Of a stretch of DNA of 64,000 nucleotides, positions 1-8,488 are shown in pieces. This DNA comes from Rhodococcus sp. 06-462-5 (lineage in GTDB: Bacteria; Actinomycetota; Actinomycetes; Mycobacteriales; Mycobacteriaceae), in contig NZ_NOYD01000050.1 in NCBI RefSeq assembly GCF_002258315.1, positions 310,001 to 374,000 of the forward strand, read 5' to 3'. A program made the position numbers and the translations under genes. A model generated the notes under the pieces. The model did no database searches and was not told the DNA's origin. It worked only from the letters and a program-made list of their open reading frames with translations. Every line of letters starts with the position of its first letter. Positions within the stretch are counted from its first letter, which is position 1.

Positions 1-887
1 TCGAGTTCGCTTGCCACCACGGGCGTTCCGGCGGCCATGGCCTCGACGAGAACGATGCCGAAGCTCTCACCGCCGAGGTTGGGTGCGCAGTAGACGTCGG
101 CGCTACGCATTGCGGACGCCTTGGTCGCGTCGTCCACCTGCCCCAGGAACGTCAGGTGCGATGCGAGTGCGCCTGCGTCCTTACGGAGCTTGTCCTCGTC
201 GCCGCGGCCGACGATGAGGATCTCGATGTCCGGGTGCGATTCGACGAGGGCGGGTAGAGCGCCGAGCAGGACGGCCATTCCCTTGCGCGGTTCGTCGAAA
301 CGGCCGAGGAAGAGCACCGTGCGACCGGCACGTGGATAGCCTTCCAGCACAGGGGCATCGGCGAATGCGGGTACGTCGACTCCGTTGGGGATCTCGACGG
401 CGTCGGAGCCGAGGGCCTCGACCTGCCATCGTCGGGCGAGCTCCGACACGGCGATTCGGCCGCTGATCTTCTCGTGGTACGGACGCAGCACACCCTGAAA
501 GGTGCTGAGCACCAAGGACTTCGTCGTCGAGGTGTGGAAGGTCGCCACGATCGGGCCGTCCGCGGCCTTGAGCGCCAACATCGACAGGCTCGGCGCGTTC
601 GGTTCGTGGATGTGCAGCACGTCGAAATCGTTGTCGGAGATCCACTTACGGATTCGAGAATACGTGATCGGTCCGAATCGCAGCCGTGCGACGGATCCGT
701 TGTAGGGAATGGCGAGTGCCTCGCCCGCCGACACCACGAAATCCGGTAGCTCGACGTCCTCGGACGCGGGAGCCAGAACGCTGACTCGGTGTCCGCGTTC
801 GATGAACACCTCGGCCAACTGCTGAACGTGTGCCTGCACTCCACCGGGAACGTCGAACGAGTACGGGCACACCATGCCGATCTTCAC
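1..887 (-). CDS. pimA: Phosphatidylinositol alpha-mannosyltransferase PimA (3' end cut by window edge)
   Basis: GT4-family glycosyltransferase that transfers the first mannose from GDP-mannose to phosphatidylinositol at the inner membrane face, starting PIM/LM/LAM synthesis. About 295 codons are visible. The N-terminus reads VKIGMVCPYSFDVPGGVQ and closely matches mycobacterial PimA; later come HEPNAPS, TFHTSTTKS, the acceptor-site GRFDEPRKGM and the GGESFGIVLVEA nucleotide-sugar signature. The rest of the C-terminus lies outside the window. The GTG start at 887 is chosen because it overlaps the patA stop (GTGA) and keeps the conserved VKIGM start; ATG at 875 would drop it. It is the last gene seen in a thrS-HIT-pgsA-patA-pimA run, the same order as in M. 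tuberculosis. Confidence 0.96.
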   Translation of the reverse strand, partial: MKIGMVCPYSFDVPGGVQAHVQQLAEVFIERGHRVSVLAPASEDVELPDFVVSAGEALAIPYNGSVARLRFGPITYSRIRKWISDNDFDVLHIHEPNAPSLSMLALKAADGPIVATFHTSTTKSLVLSTFQGVLRPYHEKISGRIAVSELARRWQVEALGSDAVEIPNGVDVPAFADAPVLEGYPRAGRTVLFLGRFDEPRKGMAVLLGALPALVESHPDIEILIVGRGDEDKLRKDAGALASHLTFLGQVDDATKASAMRSADVYCAPNLGGESFGIVLVEAMAAGTPVVASEL

Positions 888-1789
888 GCGCCCTCGATTC
901 GGGCGCGTCGCTCGGCCGACCAGTCGCTCATCCACAGCGGTTGCAGCATGTGCCAGTCCGCCGGATGGGCTCGGATTCCGGCGGCGAAATGATCGGCCAA
1001 CGTCTGGGTGGCGGGCCCGACTCCGGCCGAGACATCCACCGCGGGCGAGATGTCGAATCCCCAGCCGTCGCCGTCGAAATAACCGTGCACCGGCAGCAGC
1101 GTCGCACCGGTGTCGATCGCGAGTTTCGCGGCGCCCGCGGGCATCCGGGTCGGTTCACCGAAGAAGGTGACCGGCACACCGTGCTTGGCGAGGTCCCGCT
1201 CACCGAGCAGGCAGACGACCTTGTTCTGGCGCAGCCTTTCGGACAACGCGAGCAGGGGCGGTTGCTCACCGCCGCTGAGCGGGAAGATCTCGAACCCCAG
1301 GCTCTCCCGATAAGCGACGAATCGCTGGTACAGAGATTCCGGCTTCAGCCGTTCGGCAACGGTCGAGAGCCCACCGTGCGTGCGCACGAGCCACATTCCG
1401 GCCATGTCCCAATTGCCGCTGTGCGGCAGCGCCAACACCACTCCCTTGCCTGCCGCGAGTGCACCCTCGAGATGCTCCTTGCCGTTGACGCACCGATCGA
1501 TGACGGCGGCCTGCGCAGCCAGATCCATCGACGGCAACCGAAACGCCTCGCGCCAGTAGCGAGCGTAGGAGCGAACGCTGTCGCGAATCAGCTCGTCGGG
1601 TACCTCGGCGGGGGTGGTCCCCAGGACGCGAGCGAGATTGCGACGCAGCTGATCCGGGCCACCGCCACGTGTGGACGCGAAGTCGGCCCCGCGATCGAAC
1701 AGTCGCCGTGCCACAGGCTCGGGCAGAGACCGGACCAGACGCCAACCGGCCGCGTAGCCGGCGTCGCTCGCTCGCTCGAAGAAATTCAC
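884..1789 (-). CDS. patA: Phosphatidylinositol mannoside acyltransferase PatA
   Basis: 301-residue membrane-associated acyltransferase of the LpxL/HtrB-like family. In mycobacteria PatA puts palmitate on the 6-position of the 2-linked mannose of PIM1/PIM2. The H-x4-D motif is visible as HSGNWD (H123, D128), and E197 in LGERD matches the family's catalytic glutamate. The GTG start at 1789 overlaps the pgsA stop (GTGA) and the stop overlaps pimA the same way, so pgsA-patA-pimA look translationally coupled. Position and motifs identify it as the Rv2611c orthologue. No signal peptide or membrane-spanning segment is evident. Confidence 0.95.
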   Translation of the reverse strand: MNFFERASDAGYAAGWRLVRSLPEPVARRLFDRGADFASTRGGGPDQLRRNLARVLGTTPAEVPDELIRDSVRSYARYWREAFRLPSMDLAAQAAVIDRCVNGKEHLEGALAAGKGVVLALPHSGNWDMAGMWLVRTHGGLSTVAERLKPESLYQRFVAYRESLGFEIFPLSGGEQPPLLALSERLRQNKVVCLLGERDLAKHGVPVTFFGEPTRMPAGAAKLAIDTGATLLPVHGYFDGDGWGFDISPAVDVSAGVGPATQTLADHFAAGIRAHPADWHMLQPLWMSDWSAERRARIEGA

Positions 1790-2469
1790 GACGCGGCCAC
1801 GTCGCCGTCGTCGGATGCCGGTGCAACCGGAGGCACGATGATGTCGCGGGCACCCTCGGATCCACGAACTGCGAGAACGCGTTGGAACACCGTCACGATG
1901 CTCAGGGCGGCGAGAATCCACATGGCCGGGTAGATCACGCTGTCCAGCCACGGAATGTCGAAGTGCCGTCCGACACCGGTGAAGCCGGCTCCGACCAGAA
2001 CGATGACGAGGCGGTCGGGGCGTTCGATCCAGCCACCGTCGGCCGAGAGTCCGCTGGCCTCGGCGCGCGCCTTGGCGTAGGAGATCACCTGCGAGGTGAC
2101 CAGGCAGATCAGGGTGGCCACCAGCAGCGGCTTGTCCTGCTCGGAGTACACCGCCCACCAGGCCAATCCACCGAAGATCGCGCCGTCGGCCACTCGATCG
2201 CACGTGGCGTCGAGCACGGCACCGTATTTGGTCCCACCACCCCGAGCCCGTGCCATGGCACCGTCGAGCATGTCGAACAACACGAACAGGGTGATGACGA
2301 CCGAACCCCACCACAGGTAACCGGCGGGGTACATCGTGACCGCGGCCGTGACGGTGACGACGGTGCCGATGATCGTCACCGAGTTGGGCGTCAATCCGGT
2401 GCTGTTGAGGGCGCGCCCGAGCGGGGCGGTCACCTTCGAGACCGGCGCACGGCCGAAAATGCTCAGCAC
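1786..2469 (-). CDS. pgsA: Phosphatidylinositol phosphate synthase (CDP-alcohol phosphatidyltransferase)
   Basis: 227-residue polytopic membrane enzyme that joins CDP-diacylglycerol and inositol-1-phosphate to give PIP, the precursor of phosphatidylinositol. The CDP-alcohol phosphatidyltransferase signature D-x2-D-G-x2-A-R-x8-G-x3-D-x3-D is complete: D66, D69-G70, A73-R74, G83, D87 and D91. Several hydrophobic segments follow. The C-terminus is polar and acidic (DDGDVAAS). The gene starts 25 nt after the HIT gene and overlaps patA by 4 nt. Lying next to patA and pimA, it makes this a dedicated PIM operon; Rv2612c is the counterpart. Confidence 0.96.
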   Translation of the reverse strand: MLSIFGRAPVSKVTAPLGRALNSTGLTPNSVTIIGTVVTVTAAVTMYPAGYLWWGSVVITLFVLFDMLDGAMARARGGGTKYGAVLDATCDRVADGAIFGGLAWWAVYSEQDKPLLVATLICLVTSQVISYAKARAEASGLSADGGWIERPDRLVIVLVGAGFTGVGRHFDIPWLDSVIYPAMWILAALSIVTVFQRVLAVRGSEGARDIIVPPVAPASDDGDVAAS

Positions 2470-2494
2470 GGCGCGTGCTCCTCTCGCCTGTGGT

Positions 2495-3037
2495 TCATTC
2501 GTTCCAGGCCGACGCGAGCAGGGCCCGAGTGTCGCGGAGCAACTGCGGCATGACTTTTGCGCCGCTGATCACGGTGATGAAGTTCGCGTCGCCGCCCCAC
2601 CGGGGCACGATGTGCTGATGCAGGTGCTCGGCCAGCGACCCACCCGCGGCAGCACCGAGGTTGAGCCCGACGTTGAACCCGTGCGGACGCGACACGCGCT
2701 TGATGACGCGAATCATCTGCTGCGTGAACGCCATCAACTCCGCGCTCTCCGCCGGCGTGAGGTCTTCGAGAGCCGCGACGCGACGGTACGGCACGATCAT
2801 CGCGTGGCCCGGGTTGTACGGATACAGGTTGAGCACCGCATACACCGATTCGCCTCGTGCGACGACGAGACCGTCCTCGTCGCTCATCTTGGGAATGTCG
2901 GAGAACGGTTCGTTCGACTTCGCCGAGCCCTGGGGAGCCTCGGCGATGTAGGACATCCGGTGCGGCGTCCACAGTCGCTGCAGCCGATCGGGCTCACCGG
3001 CCCCGGTGACGACGATCGACTCGTCCTGTTCCGACAT
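2495..3037 (-). CDS. HIT-family nucleotide hydrolase/phosphorylase (Rv2613c-like)
   Basis: 180-residue histidine-triad protein with the catalytic motif HLHQHIV at residues 138-144 inside a typical HIT fold. The nearest M. tuberculosis counterpart by position is Rv2613c, described as a diadenosine 5',5'''-P1,P4-tetraphosphate phosphorylase, so Ap4A or a related dinucleotide is the likely substrate. That assignment rests on family and synteny rather than on residues seen here. The ATG at 3037 lies 2 nt after the thrS stop, so the gene is almost certainly translated with thrS. Aminoacyl-tRNA synthetases make Ap4A as a side product, which gives the pairing some sense. Confidence 0.9.
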   Translation of the reverse strand: MSEQDESIVVTGAGEPDRLQRLWTPHRMSYIAEAPQGSAKSNEPFSDIPKMSDEDGLVVARGESVYAVLNLYPYNPGHAMIVPYRRVAALEDLTPAESAELMAFTQQMIRVIKRVSRPHGFNVGLNLGAAAGGSLAEHLHQHIVPRWGGDANFITVISGAKVMPQLLRDTRALLASAWNE

Positions 3038-3039
3038 GA

Positions 3040-5106
3040 TCAGCTCACTCCTGCGGGTTCGGTCTGCACGAGCTCGGCGGTCGGTGATGCGTTGTTGCGC
3101 TGGGAGATCCAGTCGGTGACGACGGTGATGGCCTGAGCCACGGGAACGCCGTTGACCTGAGTGCCGTCCCGGAATCGGAAGCTCACGGCACCGGCTTCGA
3201 CGTCGCGTTCGCCGGCGAGGAGCATGAAGGGAACCTTCTGCGCCGTCTGATTGAAGATCTTCTTCTGCATCCGGTCGTCACTGGCATCGACCTCGGCGCG
3301 CACACCACGCTTCTTCAGCTCGTTCACCACCGCGAACAGGTGGTCCTGGTACACCTCGGCAACCGGGATTCCGACGACCTGGACCGGTGCGAGCCAGGCC
3401 GGGAACGCGCCGGCATAGTGCTCGGTGAGTACTCCGAAGAAGCGCTCGATGGAACCGAACAGCGCGCGGTGAATCATCACCGGGCGTTCCTTGGTTCCGC
3501 CCGAGCCGGTGTATTCGAGCTCGAAGCGTTCGGGCAGGTTGAAGTCGAGCTGAATGGTCGACATCTGCCAGGTCCGCCCCAGCGCATCCTTGGCCTGCAC
3601 CGAAATCTTCGGTCCGTAGAACGCGGCCCCGCCCGGATCGGGCACCAGGTTCAGGCCCGACGCCGCCGCCACCTCGGCGAGGGTGTTGGTGGCTTCTTCC
3701 CAGACCTCGTCGCTGCCGACCGACTTCTCCGGGTTGCGAGTGGAGAGCTCGAGGTAGAAGTCGTCGAGGCCGTAGTCCTTGAGCAGCCCGAGAACGAATT
3801 CGAGGGTGCTGGTGAGCTCGCCGCGCATCTGCTCGCGGGTGCAGAAGATGTGCGCGTCGTCCTGGGTCATTCCGCGCACGCGGGTCAGACCGTGGATGAC
3901 ACCGGACTTCTCGTAGCGGTAGACCGAGCCGAACTCGAACAGGCGCAACGGCAGTTCGCGGTACGAGCGGCCGCGGGAACGGAAGATCAGGTTGTGCATC
4001 GGGCAGTTCATCGGCTTGAGGTAGTAGTCCTGGCCGGGCTTGCGGACGTCGCCGTTCTCGTCGAGTTCGGCGTCCAGGTGCATCGCCGGGAACATGCCGT
4101 CCCGGTACCAATCGAGGTGACCCGAGACCTCGTACAGATGACCCTTGGTGATGTGCGGGGTGTTGACGAACTCGTAGCCCTCTTCGATGTGCCGCTGGCG
4201 CGAGTAGTTCTCCAGCTCGTTGCGGATGACCCCACCCTTCGGATGGAACACCGGAAGACCTGAGCCGAGTTCGTCGGGGAAGCTGAACAGGTCCAGCTCG
4301 GATCCGAGCTTGCGGTGATCGCGGCGCTCCGCCTCGGCCAGCAGCTCGAGATGCGCATCGAGCGCTTCGGTGGACTCCCATGCCGTTCCGTAGATGCGCT
4401 GCAGGCCTGCATTGTCCTGATTACCGCGCCAGTAGGCAGCCGAACTGCGGGTGAGCTTGAACGCGGGCACGTACTTGGTGGTGGGGATGTGCGGTCCGCG
4501 GCACAGATCGCCCCAGATGCGCTCGCCGGTCCGGGGATTGAGGTTGTCGTATGCGGTCAGCTCTCCCCCACCGACCTCCATGACCTCGGGATCGTCGATG
4601 CCGGACTTGTCGTCGATCAGTTCGAGCTTGTACGGCTCGTTCGCCAACTCCTCGCGGGCCTGCTCCACCGACTCGTACACCCGACGCGAGAACCGCTGTC
4701 CGGCTTTGACGATCTGCTTCATCTTCTTCTCGAGTGCCGTCAGATCCTCGGGAGTGAACGGCTGCTGCACGTCGAAGTCGTAGTAGAAGCCGTCCTTGAT
4801 GAACGGGCCGATGCCCAGCTTGGCGTCGGGGAAGAGCTCCTGAACGGCCTGCGCCAACACGTGCGCAGCCGAGTGCCTGATGACGCTTCGTCCGTCCTCG
4901 GTGTTCGCTGGAACCGGCTCGACCTCGGTGTCGCCCTCCGGTGCCCACGAGAGGTCACGAAGCTTGCCGTCGGGATCGCGCACCACGACGACGGCGTCGG
5001 GTCCCTTGTTCGGCAGGCCGGTGTCGCGGAGCGCCGTACCTGCCGTCGTTCCGGCCGGCACCATGATGCGGGCGGGCGAAACGGCGGCGACAACGGGCAT
5101 GCTCAC
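3040..5106 (-). CDS. thrS: Threonine--tRNA ligase
   Basis: Class II aminoacyl-tRNA synthetase of 688 residues: TGS domain, editing domain with the HSAAH motif, catalytic core (PMNCPMH zinc-site cysteine; motif 2 around [26 protein letters not shown]) and a C-terminal anticodon-binding domain from about [15 protein letters not shown] at 5106 is preferred because GAGGAG sits 9 nt upstream. ATG at 5100 (MPVVAAV) is a close alternative, and an in-frame ATG further upstream at 5166 would add non-conserved residues. It heads the leftward run into the PIM genes. No T-box leader is evident upstream. Confidence 0.96.
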   Translation of the reverse strand: MSMPVVAAVSPARIMVPAGTTAGTALRDTGLPNKGPDAVVVVRDPDGKLRDLSWAPEGDTEVEPVPANTEDGRSVIRHSAAHVLAQAVQELFPDAKLGIGPFIKDGFYYDFDVQQPFTPEDLTALEKKMKQIVKAGQRFSRRVYESVEQAREELANEPYKLELIDDKSGIDDPEVMEVGGGELTAYDNLNPRTGERIWGDLCRGPHIPTTKYVPAFKLTRSSAAYWRGNQDNAGLQRIYGTAWESTEALDAHLELLAEAERRDHRKLGSELDLFSFPDELGSGLPVFHPKGGVIRNELENYSRQRHIEEGYEFVNTPHITKGHLYEVSGHLDWYRDGMFPAMHLDAELDENGDVRKPGQDYYLKPMNCPMHNLIFRSRGRSYRELPLRLFEFGSVYRYEKSGVIHGLTRVRGMTQDDAHIFCTREQMRGELTSTLEFVLGLLKDYGLDDFYLELSTRNPEKSVGSDEVWEEATNTLAEVAAASGLNLVPDPGGAAFYGPKISVQAKDALGRTWQMSTIQLDFNLPERFELEYTGSGGTKERPVMIHRALFGSIERFFGVLTEHYAGAFPAWLAPVQVVGIPVAEVYQDHLFAVVNELKKRGVRAEVDASDDRMQKKIFNQTAQKVPFMLLAGERDVEAGAVSFRFRDGTQVNGVPVAQAITVVTDWISQRNNASPTAELVQTEPAGVS

Positions 5107-5202
5107 AGCGATGTACTCCTCGATCGGTTCTTCTGGCCAGGAAGGCCTCCGACAGCCTATCGGCATCGGTCCACTCGATTGGCCTCAGCGCGACGCGTGA
5201 CG

Positions 5203-5652
5203 TCAGATCGGGCTTTCGAGCCACGTCCAGTCGAGCCCGATCCAGCCTCCGACCAACGCGAACGTGCCCAGCAGCCACAGCGTTGCCAGCACGACGACCG
5301 TGGTGAACAGCACGCCGAGGCCCTTGACGAACGTCGACTGCTTCGAGAACCACGCCATGAATGCGTCGTATCTCTTGCGGACGAATCGCAGCGCACTCTT
5401 GGCCCATGCGAATTCCGAAGCCAGGATGCCCAGGCCCGCGAAGACGATCAACCAGCCGGGCCCCGGGTACGGAATGGCGAGTACACCCAGCACCAACACG
5501 ACTGTTCCGACGACTCCGACCGTGATTCGGTACGCGAGATCGAGAGACTTGTTCTCGGCGATGCGCGCTCGGAAGCGTCGGTGCGTCACCTTGGCTGTGT
5601 CCATCGGACCCTCGTCGGCGACGGCCTCGGGCTTCGTCTCTTCGGTGCTCAC
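5203..5652 (-). CDS. PGPGW-motif transmembrane protein (TIGR02611 type)
   Basis: 149-residue predicted inner-membrane protein of unknown function. A polar, charged N-terminus (about residues 1-40) is followed by a hydrophobic hairpin containing the diagnostic PYPGPGW motif. A basic amphipathic stretch (FVRKRYDAF) comes next, then a second hydrophobic pair near the C-terminus, giving about four membrane segments. The family is common in Actinobacteria as small proteins annotated only as PGPGW-domain or TIGR02611. It lies upstream of thrS on the same strand with about 100 nt between, and downstream of a bidirectional terminator, so it may be monocistronic or the first gene of the thrS run. Confidence 0.85.
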   Translation of the reverse strand: MSTEETKPEAVADEGPMDTAKVTHRRFRARIAENKSLDLAYRITVGVVGTVVLVLGVLAIPYPGPGWLIVFAGLGILASEFAWAKSALRFVRKRYDAFMAWFSKQSTFVKGLGVLFTTVVVLATLWLLGTFALVGGWIGLDWTWLESPI

Positions 5653-5678
5653 CGGCTCAGGTTACCGGCCTCGAACGC

Positions 5679-5715
5679 AAGAAGGCCCACACCGACGGGC
5701 GGTGTGGGCCTTCTT
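5679..5715. terminator. Strong bidirectional hairpin terminator between tRNA-Val and the PGPGW gene
   Basis: A perfect 16-bp inverted repeat, AAGAAGGCCCACACCG (5679-5694) and its complement (5700-5715), encloses a 5-nt loop. T-rich sequence follows on the + side (TTCTTTTCT) and, because the arms begin with AAGAA, a short U-run forms on the minus side too. It sits just after the 3' end of the leftward tRNA-Val gene, so its main role is probably to end that transcript before the PGPGW/thrS operon. Confidence 0.8.
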
Positions 5716-5720
5716 TTCTG

Positions 5721-5792
5721 TGGTCCCGGCTGGGATCGAACCAGCGACCTTCCGCGTGTGAAGCGGACGCTCTCCCACTGAGCCACGGGACC
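5721..5792 (-). tRNA. tRNA-Val (anticodon CAC)
   Basis: 72-nt cloverleaf on the minus strand. The acceptor stem is GGTCCCG/CGGGACC with discriminator A, the D-arm is GCTCAGT-GGGAGAGC, the anticodon stem-loop is TCCGC-TTCACAC-GCGGA with anticodon CAC (reads GUG), and the T-arm contains GGTTCGATCC. CCA is not encoded; the next bases are CAG. A -10-like TAATGT (complement of 5805-5810) lies only 12 nt before the 5' end, so the 5' leader should be very short. Confidence 0.96.
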
Positions 5793-5950
5793 GAACGAGG
5801 CAAAACATTAACACGAGGTGCCGCGGCGAACCGAATCGCCTGCCCGATCACCGAATTCGCCCTGCGACGCCTCCACTGGACTCGTTCCGCCTCTGCTTTC
5901 ACATCTTTCACATGCGCCGATCGGTCGAATTCCGCGGCTGACCACGAGAT

Positions 5951-5983
5951 TTGTGAGTTTCACTCCCGTTGGGTTAATGTTTT
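5951..5983 (+). promoter_or_regulatory. Promoter of the Gly-Cys-Val tRNA cluster
   Basis: -35 TTGTGA (5951-5956), an 18-nt spacer and -10 TAATGT (5975-5980) place the transcription start about 45 nt before tRNA-Gly. The -10 lies inside TTAATGTTTT (5974-5983), which is repeated exactly on the minus strand (5802-5811) in front of tRNA-Val(CAC). The rest of the 242-nt gap 5793-6034 shows no credible ORF. Confidence 0.55.
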
Positions 5984-6034
5984 CCCCGCACCACGGAGAC
6001 AGCAACTGCCCAGCAGTGAACGCCTCCGGGGTAT

Positions 6035-6106
6035 GCGGATGTGGCGCAGTGGTAGCGCATCACCTTGCCAAGGTGAGGGTCGCGGGTTCGAATCCCGTCA
6101 TCCGCT
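6035..6106 (+). tRNA. tRNA-Gly (anticodon GCC)
   Basis: 72-nt cloverleaf. The acceptor is GCGGATG/CATCCGC with discriminator T, and the anticodon loop TTGCCAA gives GCC (reads GGC/GGU). The T-arm is CGGGTTCGAATCCCG. No CCA is encoded. It is the first gene of a rightward Gly-Cys-Val cluster, with 17 nt between it and tRNA-Cys. Confidence 0.96.
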
Positions 6107-6123
6107 CGAGGGTCTCGACCCAT

Positions 6124-6194
6124 GGTGGAGTGGCCGAGTGGTGAGGCAACGGCCTGCAAAGCCGTGCACACGGGTTCGATTCCCGTCTCCACCT
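6124..6194 (+). tRNA. tRNA-Cys (anticodon GCA)
   Basis: 71-nt cloverleaf. The acceptor is GGTGGAG/CTCCACC with discriminator T (U73 is a cysteine identity element), and the anticodon loop CTGCAAA gives GCA. The T-arm is CGGGTTCGATTCCCG. No CCA is encoded. It lies between tRNA-Gly and tRNA-Val and is probably cotranscribed with both. Confidence 0.96.
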
Positions 6195-6201
6195 CGCTAG
6201 T

Positions 6202-6223
6202 GCATCGGTCGCAAGACCGATGC
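6202..6223 (+). other. GNRA-capped hairpin in the tRNA-Cys/tRNA-Val spacer
   Basis: A perfect 9-bp stem GCATCGGTC (6202-6210)/GACCGATGC (6215-6223) is closed by a GCAA tetraloop. There is no T-run, so it is not an ordinary terminator. It fills most of the 37-nt spacer between two tRNAs in one transcript. An RNase processing site or a fold that keeps the tRNAs apart is the likely role (inference). Confidence 0.6.
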
Positions 6224-6231
6224 GAGGACAC

Positions 6232-6306
6232 GCGCGATTAGCTCAGCGGGAGAGCGCTTCCCTGACACGGAAGAGGTCACTGGTTCAATCCCAGTATCGC
6301 GCACCA
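6232..6306 (+). tRNA. tRNA-Val (anticodon GAC), CCA encoded
   Basis: Cloverleaf with acceptor GCGCGAT/ATCGCGC, discriminator A and a genomically encoded CCA (6304-6306), the only one of the four tRNAs here to encode it. The anticodon loop CTGACAC gives GAC (reads GUC/GUU). Together with the nearby CAC isoacceptor it covers two of the three usual valine anticodons. It is the last gene of the rightward cluster and is followed by a terminator. Confidence 0.96.
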
Positions 6307-6320
6307 CAGTTCGACCAGGT

Positions 6321-6350
6321 CAGGCCCCCTTTCGAGGGGGCCTGATTTGT
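6321..6350 (+). terminator. Rho-independent terminator of the tRNA cluster
   Basis: A 10-bp stem CAGGCCCCCT (6321-6330)/AGGGGGCCTG (6335-6344) has a TTCG tetraloop and is followed by ATTTGTTTGT. It ends the Gly-Cys-Val tRNA transcript and also separates it from the convergent BASS transporter gene. Confidence 0.8.
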
Positions 6351-6387
6351 TTGTGCCGGGGTCGCCTTCGATCCGTGATGCCCGACG

Positions 6388-7257
6388 TCATGACGAGACC
6401 TGTGTGCGAGTCCGTCCGCTAACCAGATAGCCGAATGCTGTGGCCAATACGTACATGAGGAACGAGTAGACAGCGGCCGGTATCGCCACCTCGGTGCTTT
6501 CGAGCACGCTCAACGCGACCGTGAGGGCAACGGTTGTGTTGTGGATTCCGATTTCCATCGAGACCGCGATGGACTGCGGCTCACCCATCTTCAGCACTCG
6601 CGCAGCACCGTAGCCGATGGCAAGGCTTGCGATGCAGAACAGCCCCGTCACCAGTCCGACCTGTTCGAGGTAACCGACAACGTTGGATCGCTCGCCGACA
6701 AGAGCGCCGACCGCCACCAACACCAAGATGATGATCGAGAAGATCCGCACCGGTCGATCCGCGCGTTCGGCGAACGCCAGGGAGCGACTGCGCACCAGCA
6801 TGCCGAGTGCCACCGGAATCAGCACGATAGCTATTACCTGCACTATTTTGCCGAACTGCAGGCCCAATTCACCGTCTGCATCGAAGTAAGCGATGGCGAA
6901 GTTGGTGATGACGGGAATGGTCACGGCTGCCAGAACCGAATTGACCGCAGTCAATGTGATGTTGAGTGCGACGTCCCCACGGAACAGGTGCGAGAACAGG
7001 TTCGCGGTGGTCCCGCCCGGTGATGCGGCCAGCAGCATCACTCCGACAGCCAGCAATGGCGGCAGGTCGAACAGCAGAATCAGTCCGAATGCGAGAACAG
7101 GAAGAATCAAGATTTGGAGAGCCAGGGCCATCACAACGGCCCGGGGTGTACGCGCGGTGCGTCGGAAATCCTCGACGGTCAGCGACAGTCCGAGTCCGAA
7201 CATGATGATCGCGAGTGCGATGGGCAGAAACGTCGAGATCAATACCGAGTCGTCCAT
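6388..7257 (-). CDS. Bile acid:sodium symporter (BASS) family transporter
   Basis: 289-residue polytopic membrane protein with nine or ten predicted hydrophobic segments. BASS-family hallmarks are visible: the N-terminal FGLGLSL segment, LLAASPGGTTANLFSHL near residue 75, and the C-terminal EIGIHNTTVALTVA stretch. Bacterial members take up organic anions such as pantoate, pyruvate or other keto acids with sodium; the substrate cannot be read from this sequence. The ATG start is preceded by AAGGA 4 nt upstream. The gene stands alone between the tRNA terminator and a divergent small ORF. Confidence 0.9.
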   Translation of the reverse strand: MDDSVLISTFLPIALAIIMFGLGLSLTVEDFRRTARTPRAVVMALALQILILPVLAFGLILLFDLPPLLAVGVMLLAASPGGTTANLFSHLFRGDVALNITLTAVNSVLAAVTIPVITNFAIAYFDADGELGLQFGKIVQVIAIVLIPVALGMLVRSRSLAFAERADRPVRIFSIIILVLVAVGALVGERSNVVGYLEQVGLVTGLFCIASLAIGYGAARVLKMGEPQSIAVSMEIGIHNTTVALTVALSVLESTEVAIPAAVYSFLMYVLATAFGYLVSGRTRTQVSS

Positions 7258-7478
7258 GGATTCCTTCTGGTGCGGGAAACGTGAGATGAGTGTGCGGCAT
7301 TCGTCCGTTTCTGGCGAGGGTTCGATGGAGAGAATGGAAATGACTTGTTCGGATTGCGCGGTCGATTCGACCGTTTACGACGGGGCATCGGCGCGCATCC
7401 CGAAATCAATTGTGGTGATTCACGCCATAGAAGTGCACAGTGGAGATGACGCACACACTTCGACGGAAGGACACTCAC

Positions 7479-7772
7479 GTGTCGGACGATGCTCAGAGCG
7501 AACCCACAGTCGACGACGCCACCCTGGAAGAAGCGAAGAAGTCCGTCGAGGGCCTCGACGACAGGTATCGACCCGGTGCCCGGCCAACGGTGGCCCTTCC
7601 GGGGACCAACGGCACCGTCGCCGGGACCGCATTCGCGGACATGGTCGACGACAACGGTGAGATGGTGGACGCCGATCAGCAGAACTCCACCGACTCCGAC
7701 GGCTCTGCCGGCGACGCCGACACGGATCACGCCGACACCCAGGAAAAGGTAACGTCCTCGAACGATGCCTGA
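7479..7772 (+). CDS. Small acidic hypothetical protein
   Basis: 97-residue protein that I do not recognise. It is rich in Asp, Glu, Ser and Thr, has no hydrophobic segment and no cysteine, and its C-terminal third (about TDSDGSAGDADTDHADT) looks disordered. Possible structure is limited to a short helix near EEAKKSVEGLDD. GTG at 7479 is chosen because GGAAGG lies 8 nt upstream; an ATG further upstream at 7440 lacks such a site. The stop overlaps the start of the next gene by 8 nt, so it is coupled to the alpha/beta hydrolase. The 221-nt gap before it (7258-7478) shows no clear feature. Confidence 0.7.
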   Translation: MSDDAQSEPTVDDATLEEAKKSVEGLDDRYRPGARPTVALPGTNGTVAGTAFADMVDDNGEMVDADQQNSTDSDGSAGDADTDHADTQEKVTSSNDA

Positions 7773-8472
7773 ACTCGATGGACCCGACGCCCCCGCCGAC
7801 ATCGATCTCGGCGGGGGCGTCGCCTTTCTGCACACACCCTCGATACCGTCCCGGGGCGGCCTCGTTCTGACACACGGTGCGGGCGGCAACTGCGAATCGA
7901 TTCTGTTGCAGCGCATCGCCGCAGTGTGGACGGCAGCCGGGTTCACGGTGCTGCGGTTCGACCTTCCCTTTCGAGTACGTAAGCCCAAAGGACCGCCGCA
8001 CCCGTCCCGGTCGGCCGAGGACCGGCTGGGCATCGCTGCGGCCGTCGAGCGCCTTCGCGCCGAGACCGACGGATTCATCGCATTCGGCGGGCATTCCTAC
8101 GGTGGCAGGCAAGGGTCGATGATCGCGGCCGAACGACCGGGCCTCGTCGACGGTCTCGTCCTGACGTCCTATCCCCTGCACCCGCCGGGCAAGCCGGAGA
8201 AAGCTCGTACCCAGCACCTTCCCGAACTGCGAACACCGGCGGTGGTGGTGCACGGTACGAAGGACCCGTTCGGCACCACTGCCGAATTGAGCGCTGCGCT
8301 CGCGCTCGTCCCGGCACCGACACTGCTCGTCGACCTCGCGGGTGCAGGCCACGACCTTGCTCCGATCAAGTACGACGCAGCGACGAAAACCCTTGCCGGT
8401 GCCGCCTCGTTGTTCGGTGCCCCGACGTCCGATTCGTCGGTTGTCGTCCCGCTCTTCGACCCGTCGAGCTGA
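7765..8472 (+). CDS. Alpha/beta hydrolase (KANL3/Tex30-type, dienelactone hydrolase-like)
   Basis: 235-residue cytosolic serine hydrolase. The nucleophile elbow GGHSYGG puts Ser111 in place; the acidic residue is probably in HGTKDPFG and the histidine in GAGHDLAP. The oxyanion region is LTHGAGGN (about residues 35-42). This short alpha/beta hydrolase type is widespread in Actinobacteria with unknown substrate. It overlaps the preceding acidic protein gene by 8 nt and is followed 16 nt later by the L7/L12-like gene, suggesting one transcript of four genes ending with the GNAT. Confidence 0.85.
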   Translation: MPELDGPDAPADIDLGGGVAFLHTPSIPSRGGLVLTHGAGGNCESILLQRIAAVWTAAGFTVLRFDLPFRVRKPKGPPHPSRSAEDRLGIAAAVERLRAETDGFIAFGGHSYGGRQGSMIAAERPGLVDGLVLTSYPLHPPGKPEKARTQHLPELRTPAVVVHGTKDPFGTTAELSAALALVPAPTLLVDLAGAGHDLAPIKYDAATKTLAGAASLFGAPTSDSSVVVPLFDPSS

Positions 8473-8488
8473 AGTGGTCTACTAAGGC

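Noticed and set aside
4315..5781. 488-codon plus-strand ORF opposite thrS and tRNA-Val
   Set aside because: It runs through the thrS antisense strand, a terminator and a tRNA gene.
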